A DNA stretch of 64,000 nt, taken from positions 114,932,573 to 114,996,572 of the forward strand of contig CM068367.1 in NCBI GenBank assembly GCA_034769895.1, written 5' to 3'. Below the pieces are notes generated by a model. The model saw only the letters and a program-made list of their open reading frames with translations, had not been told where the DNA came from and searched no databases. Of the stretch, positions 59,741 through 64,000 are shown one piece after another (positions within the stretch are counted from its first letter, which is position 1; each line of letters begins with the position of its first letter). The stretch comes from Magicicada septendecula. Its lineage: Eukaryota; Arthropoda; Insecta; Hemiptera; Cicadidae. A program made the translations under genes and the position numbers.

Positions 59741-61640
59741 ATTGAAATTGTTTATAATGCTTTAATTATGAGCACACTGAAAATAAGTTTCAATAAATTT
59801 TACTAAGTAGGCTATACTTAATATGGATGTTCACCAAATGTGAAATGCCAGAGAGTAAGATATTGTATTTCATTTTTTAATGGAATTATTAGAGGAGTTA
59901 TTAGTGGAATTATTATTTACGTAAGACAAAAGAATCAGAAGCAGACGGATACGTAGAAGTAAAATAAAAGTAGAAAACAGAGAAAGGATACGAACAAGAA
60001 TAAAAATTACTTTACAATAGAGTAAACTCTTATTTATTCAGGAAACATAATTATAATATTCGTTTTGTAATTGTCTTTACATCCAATTATATCGACAGCA
60101 AACGCTCCTTTTATATTGTTGACCACGAGAAGGTGAAATGACAATCAAAATGAAATCTAGCAGACAAGATAGTATGAAAGTGGGCACATGTCGAAGGACG
60201 CAATCCTCTTAAGCCAAGATAAATTTGTTTAATTCATATAGTATGATCATTTGAAGTAACGATATGTTGGAACACTTCAGGCGGTACTCAGCAGCATGTG
60301 TCGCACGCGAAAGAAAATTAACCAACCGTATAAATAGAGTTACCTAAAGCAGCAGCCTGTGATCTAATTTGTCGGTACCTTAATGGAAGTCGTATAGGCT
60401 ATATACCATATGGCGGTTACGGAACTGAGCACAGTTCCGCCTGTAATTGAATTGTCTACTTTTACAGCTTTGTTAAACATCGGTGGGAGAAGCGGTCGTG
60501 CGAACGAGAACGGTTGCCGTATATTGTCACACTTGAAACAAATAATTAATCCAACATGTATGTGGGGCAAAAGTGGAGACAGAATGGCACTGTGTTGAGA
60601 CGTGTAGAAGAAAATGTGCTACTTTCATGGCTAATTCGGTAGCACCTAATTTGGAAATTGATATATTACGGGGAAGATTAATTGGAAATGTGAGTTAGCA
60701 AGTTAAGCGATTTTCCTCTTAGACTTCTCTTCTTGGGAATAAATCAGCGTAGTCGTCGTTTAACACTCAGCTTTTAATTCGAGTATCATATGCACTTTAT
60801 ACAAGTCCTGAAATAATTTTAATTCCTGTGGGGGGGGCACGGAGAGCGCCTAAGGCCTGGCGACTGGTTGGACCAAATCACTCAGAGATACCCCTATTAT
60901 ATACACCCACATCGTGTATTCTTCGACCGCACCATAGCTCCTTGTGCTGAGCGAACGACCGAAATACACTGTTAGAACCTAGCGTTCGTCGGGCTCCGGC
61001 CTGGACAACGCAAAAAACCAGGGCGCGAGAAGCCCCGTGTAGCTTCTGTCTGGTCTGTCTTCCAATGTCTGCTCTACATACAACAAATATTCCAGTATTA
61101 TAGCGTCGACGTACCCGATTTTCAAGTATAACACATTGTAACGATGGTTCATTCCTTATGACTTGTCCATTCTCAGGGTGTAAGACGGTTTATCTGATTG
61201 AGTACTATGTAGTTTCTGTTCCAAATTTCTTTTACTTTCTCTTGTTCTGTGCTGTTTCGGTTATGTCTTTCTCTTTTTATTCTCCTTCTACTAGAATTTT
61301 TCTTATCTCATCCTGTCATATTTCCATAGGCCTCTGGTTCTTTTCTTTAAGTCTGTTGTCTCACTCACTCTTCGAGATACTCTTTTCTCACTCATTTGAC
61401 CGAACCGTTTCCGTTGCTTTTTTTCCGTCACAATCTGTGGGTTTTGCTCTCGTAATGCGTCATTTCGTATTTTGCTCACAATTGTTTAATTGTCTACTAT
61501 TTTTTGTAAGAATATAATTTCAATTGTAAGAATATAATTTTAAGATAAAAATTACAGGTGATTGTTCATATTTAATTAATTATTACTACTTTATTAAATA
61601 TTTCCGCTTTTATAGAGTTTCTACGGCTACCACGGCCGCC
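59741..61640. other. unassigned intronic DNA with a GC-rich block
   Basis: 60825-61080 is GC-rich, starts with a G8 run and has no ORF of note. Its nature is unknown. The 119-aa plus-strand ORF at 61158-61517 is Phe/Ser/Leu-rich from pyrimidine bias and has no domain. Confidence 0.35.
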
Positions 61641-61646
61641 GTCATC

Positions 61647-61786
61647 AAAATTGGAAACATTATTTGCCCGATTGTTAGGCCGGGGTGAATTCCAACATTG
61701 ATGGCCTCCGATGGTGGCGCCAAAAGTTCTGTAAACTCAAACGATAGCCACGGCCTAATAACCCGGCAAATAATGTTTGCAATTTT
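61647..61786. mobile_element. Short inverted-repeat element (MITE-like, 140 bp)
   Basis: Arms 61647-61687 and 61748-61786 are reverse complements over about 38 bases, carrying AAACATTATTTGCC and TTAGGCCG. The spacer is about 60 bp. No clear target duplication. Confidence 0.6.
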
Positions 61787-61789
61787 ATT

Positions 61790-63065
61790 TCAGCTCTTGT
61801 TTCTTTAGGACTTGTAAATTTTCTAGGAAAGTTTTTTTTTTATACTGCTGAATAGTCTTCCAGCTGTTTTAGTAATGTCGGCACCCCGTAAAAGAAAATG
61901 AGTAACCTTGTCACGTACTGCCTTTATCAGCAAGGTGATACCTTATTCTAGTAATGTCTATCAAAATAGCTGAGTTTGCAAATTTCACAGGAGCCTCGAT
62001 AAAAAGCGTGGTATTATCTGGAATCTGTCTCGTCAACAGTACACAAAAGTGACTTTGGCTGAGCTAATATAAAGGTGGTACACCTCCACTTCAATCAGTT
62101 GTGTGCTCCACGATTATGTCGTTGATTCCAGTAAAACAGTACTTGGACGTCCGGCGATATTATTTGTGTTTACAAATAATATTATGTGAAATATTTGTCG
62201 AGAGACGTCGGGGTGTGGATATTCCTCGAGCTACCATAATTTATTTAACTTTACGACTATAGTACGGATTGGATAATTGTATAACTAGCGGAATTACTTT
62301 AATACCAACGTTGTTGTTTTATAATATGTAATAACAATATCCGGAGAAATTTCTACGGCGTTCAAAAATTTGTTCTACTGTTTCAAGATCACGATTCTCG
62401 GTATAACATTTTTAGAGGATAGCAACGAGATGTTTTATTTTTTACAAGCTCTATGACAGTATTGAATTTTCCAACCGTATTCAATTTATATTCTATACAT
62501 ACAGAAAATCTTGTCGCAATTTTGACAAACGAGTTGCCAAACTATTGACATTCGCGTTGAATCTGGATGATATCAGTGATGATATCAAAGTTTGTAACTA
62601 AGAAAATGGTGGACGTTCCATACCATGTTGTGTAAAATTTTGGCATCATATTCAATTTGGTTTTATTTTAAATAATAAGGATTGTCTAAATTTATGATTA
62701 CACCAAACAAATAAAATAAAATGATCACGCGAATACGCTAGGAAGCGGCATTCCTGTTGAGTAGTGCAGTTTGTTCACTCGGGTTTATATGACTACGTGA
62801 TTACCGCGGTAACAGCGTTATTTGGATTATTTTGTATTTCTGTTTATTAGAAGATGACAATAAAAAATTGGGTGGTACTTCTCGTTTTTCAAACATGACA
62901 GTTAATTTCTCATTGTTCTTCATAAACTTTTTTGTCTCTGTAATAATATAGGAACTTTCAGTTTAAAATAACTTGATCTACTTCGCTGTGGGGTTTTTGT
63001 ATCCATTTATACAACTGTGACATATATTATTTCGAATACTTATTCTACTTACTTTTCTATAAAGT
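61790..63065. other. unassigned intronic DNA
   Basis: No gene, exon or recognised repeat. Confidence 0.4.
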
Positions 63066-63430
63066 AATGGCGATACCTGTTCTTACATATGCTAATGAAA
63101 CATGGAGGTAACTGGGAAAGAAAAGCAGCATATACAAACAGCTGAAATGAATTTTTTAAGGCACGTGAGTGGTTATCGTCTAAGGGATCGAATGCATAAT
63201 CAATTTATAAGGGCCGAACTGGGTATATTCTCCATCAATAAGAAGACAGAAGAACGAAAGCAGCAGTGGATGGAGCACGTCAACAGAGTGGACCACCAGA
63301 GGCTAGTACAGCGCGCTTTAGACTAGAAACCAGTTGGCAGAAGCTCTGTGAGTAGGTCGTGGAAGAGATGACTGCAGTGAAGACGGAACAGGCTGTAAGC
63401 CTACACCGTGAAATGACGACGACGACGACA
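63066..63430 (+). pseudogene. LINE 3' end, second copy
   Basis: 63066-63107 reads MAIPVLTYANETWR, and after a frame change 63129-63326 reads QTAEMNFLRHVSGYRLRDRM, then ELGIFSIN and QQWMEHVNRVDHQR. These match the same C-terminal region of insect LINE reverse transcriptases as the fragment at 43350-43870, with different residues, so it is another copy or a related family. The end near 63416-63430 has (GAC)n, a simple-repeat 3' tail. 5'-truncated and dead. Confidence 0.8.
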
Positions 63431-63453
63431 ACTGATTCCTACCAATCCACTAA

Positions 63454-63455
<2 letters not shown>

Positions 63456-63520
<65 letters not shown>
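63456..63520 (+). repeat. (CT)n microsatellite
   Basis: About 32 CT units, shortly after the LINE tail. Confidence 0.95.
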
Positions 63521-63522
<2 letters not shown>

Positions 63523-63810
63523 TCTCTTTTCCTATCGATATATCTATTCACTTATCTTTCTCGTTACCCGTAAAATTGGGATAATAATTTTTGCATATGA
63601 TTTCATATGTCATGAATATGAATCTGGAGACGTAAAAATTTAAATTTCCAGACAGGCAAGGGAATGTCCTGTTCCTATCCACGTATACTTAAAACTATCC
63701 TGGTATGAATAATAGTGAACATTTGGTTATGCGTATACAATGAATATTCTGGCAAAACTGAATACTATAACCCTTTAAAATACTCAGTTATAAGGTACTG
63801 TAATACTTAC

Positions 63811-63937
63811 ACACTGGCTGTTCCTTCTGGCCAGACTGTACATACTGCCGCGGAACTTTCCTGGCGGCACTCTCACTATGTCGCGGTAGTTGACACGCCA
63901 CGTCATGGACGCTATCTCCGCCTCCAGCTTGTAGTGT
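63811..63937 (-). CDS. Receptor guanylate cyclase exon, juxtamembrane segment
   Basis: A 127-bp exon on the minus strand. Acceptor TTGTTTTGTTGCAG, donor GTAAGT. The first base completes a codon from the upstream exon, and then 42 codons read HYKLEAEIASMTWRVNYRDI, VRVPPGKFRGSMYSLARRNS, QC. Receptor guanylate cyclases have this stretch just inside the membrane: a basic start, K-L-E-x-E-x-x-S-M-x-W, an R-G-S-M-x-S-L segment with regulatory serines, then the kinase homology domain. The transmembrane and ligand-binding exons must lie to the right, outside the window. Sequence alone suggests the natriuretic-peptide-receptor-like branch rather than the soluble subunits. I give no symbol because the insect paralogues cannot be separated by 94 residues seen by eye. 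Confidence 0.85.
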
Positions 63938-64000
63938 CTGCAACAAAACAATACCGTCATTAACGTTATGCACAATATGTGTGCACAGACATACCAAACA

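Noticed and set aside
60825-61145. Another solo LTR starting TGTGGGGG and ending AACACA
   Set aside because: The flanking bases do not match as a target duplication, and no poly(A) signal or promoter layout was convincing.

Overview
The window looks like intronic DNA of an arthropod, most likely an insect with large introns. It is AT-rich and gene-poor, with long CT/GA and GT/CA microsatellites, hAT and pogo/Tigger DNA transposons, Penelope-like and LINE fragments, and very large Ty3/gypsy-type LTR elements. The only host coding sequence I can support is three short minus-strand exons that read in order: 63811-63937, then 47201-47275, then 12455-12532. Joined, they encode the juxtamembrane segment and the start of the kinase homology domain of a receptor guanylate cyclase (natriuretic-peptide-receptor type). 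The introns between them are about 16.5 kb and 34.7 kb. The 12.4 kb to the left of the last exon is probably a further intron.

Region by region: 3-1102 is a hAT remnant. 2273-10412 is a non-autonomous LTR element with 2.6-2.8 kb LTRs. Its only long ORF joins a gag-like coiled coil to segments resembling LDL-receptor class A repeats, probably captured from a host LRP-type gene. 10815-11328 is a Penelope-like RT fragment on the minus strand. 12645-13364 is a second hAT remnant. 13376-21357 is mostly unassigned intron with a (GA)n tract, a 143-bp tandem duplication and a small foldback element. 21362-36257 is a 14.9 kb gypsy-type element with about 3.25 kb LTRs, gag, protease-RT-RNase H and integrase, and a 15-unit array of about 95-bp repeats after pol. 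Each unit is centred on a GTAAG/CTTAC palindrome.

36262-47200 holds a purine tract, two foldback elements, a GC-rich block, two copies of a dispersed repeat and a LINE 3' end. 48152-52683 is a decayed pogo/Tigger transposon. 54006-56091 and 58043-58512 are probable solo LTRs. 58930-59740 is decayed, coding-like DNA. 61647-61786 is a short inverted-repeat element. 63066-63430 is another LINE 3' end.

Two patterns tie the window together. All four LTR insertions have ends of the form TGTARC or TGTAAT ... GTWACA, and 4-bp target duplications of alternating purine-pyrimidine (ATAT, ATGT, ATAT, ATAT). All that can be oriented lie antisense to the host gene. The most novel items are the element with the captured LDLa-like domain and the palindromic repeat array of the large element.
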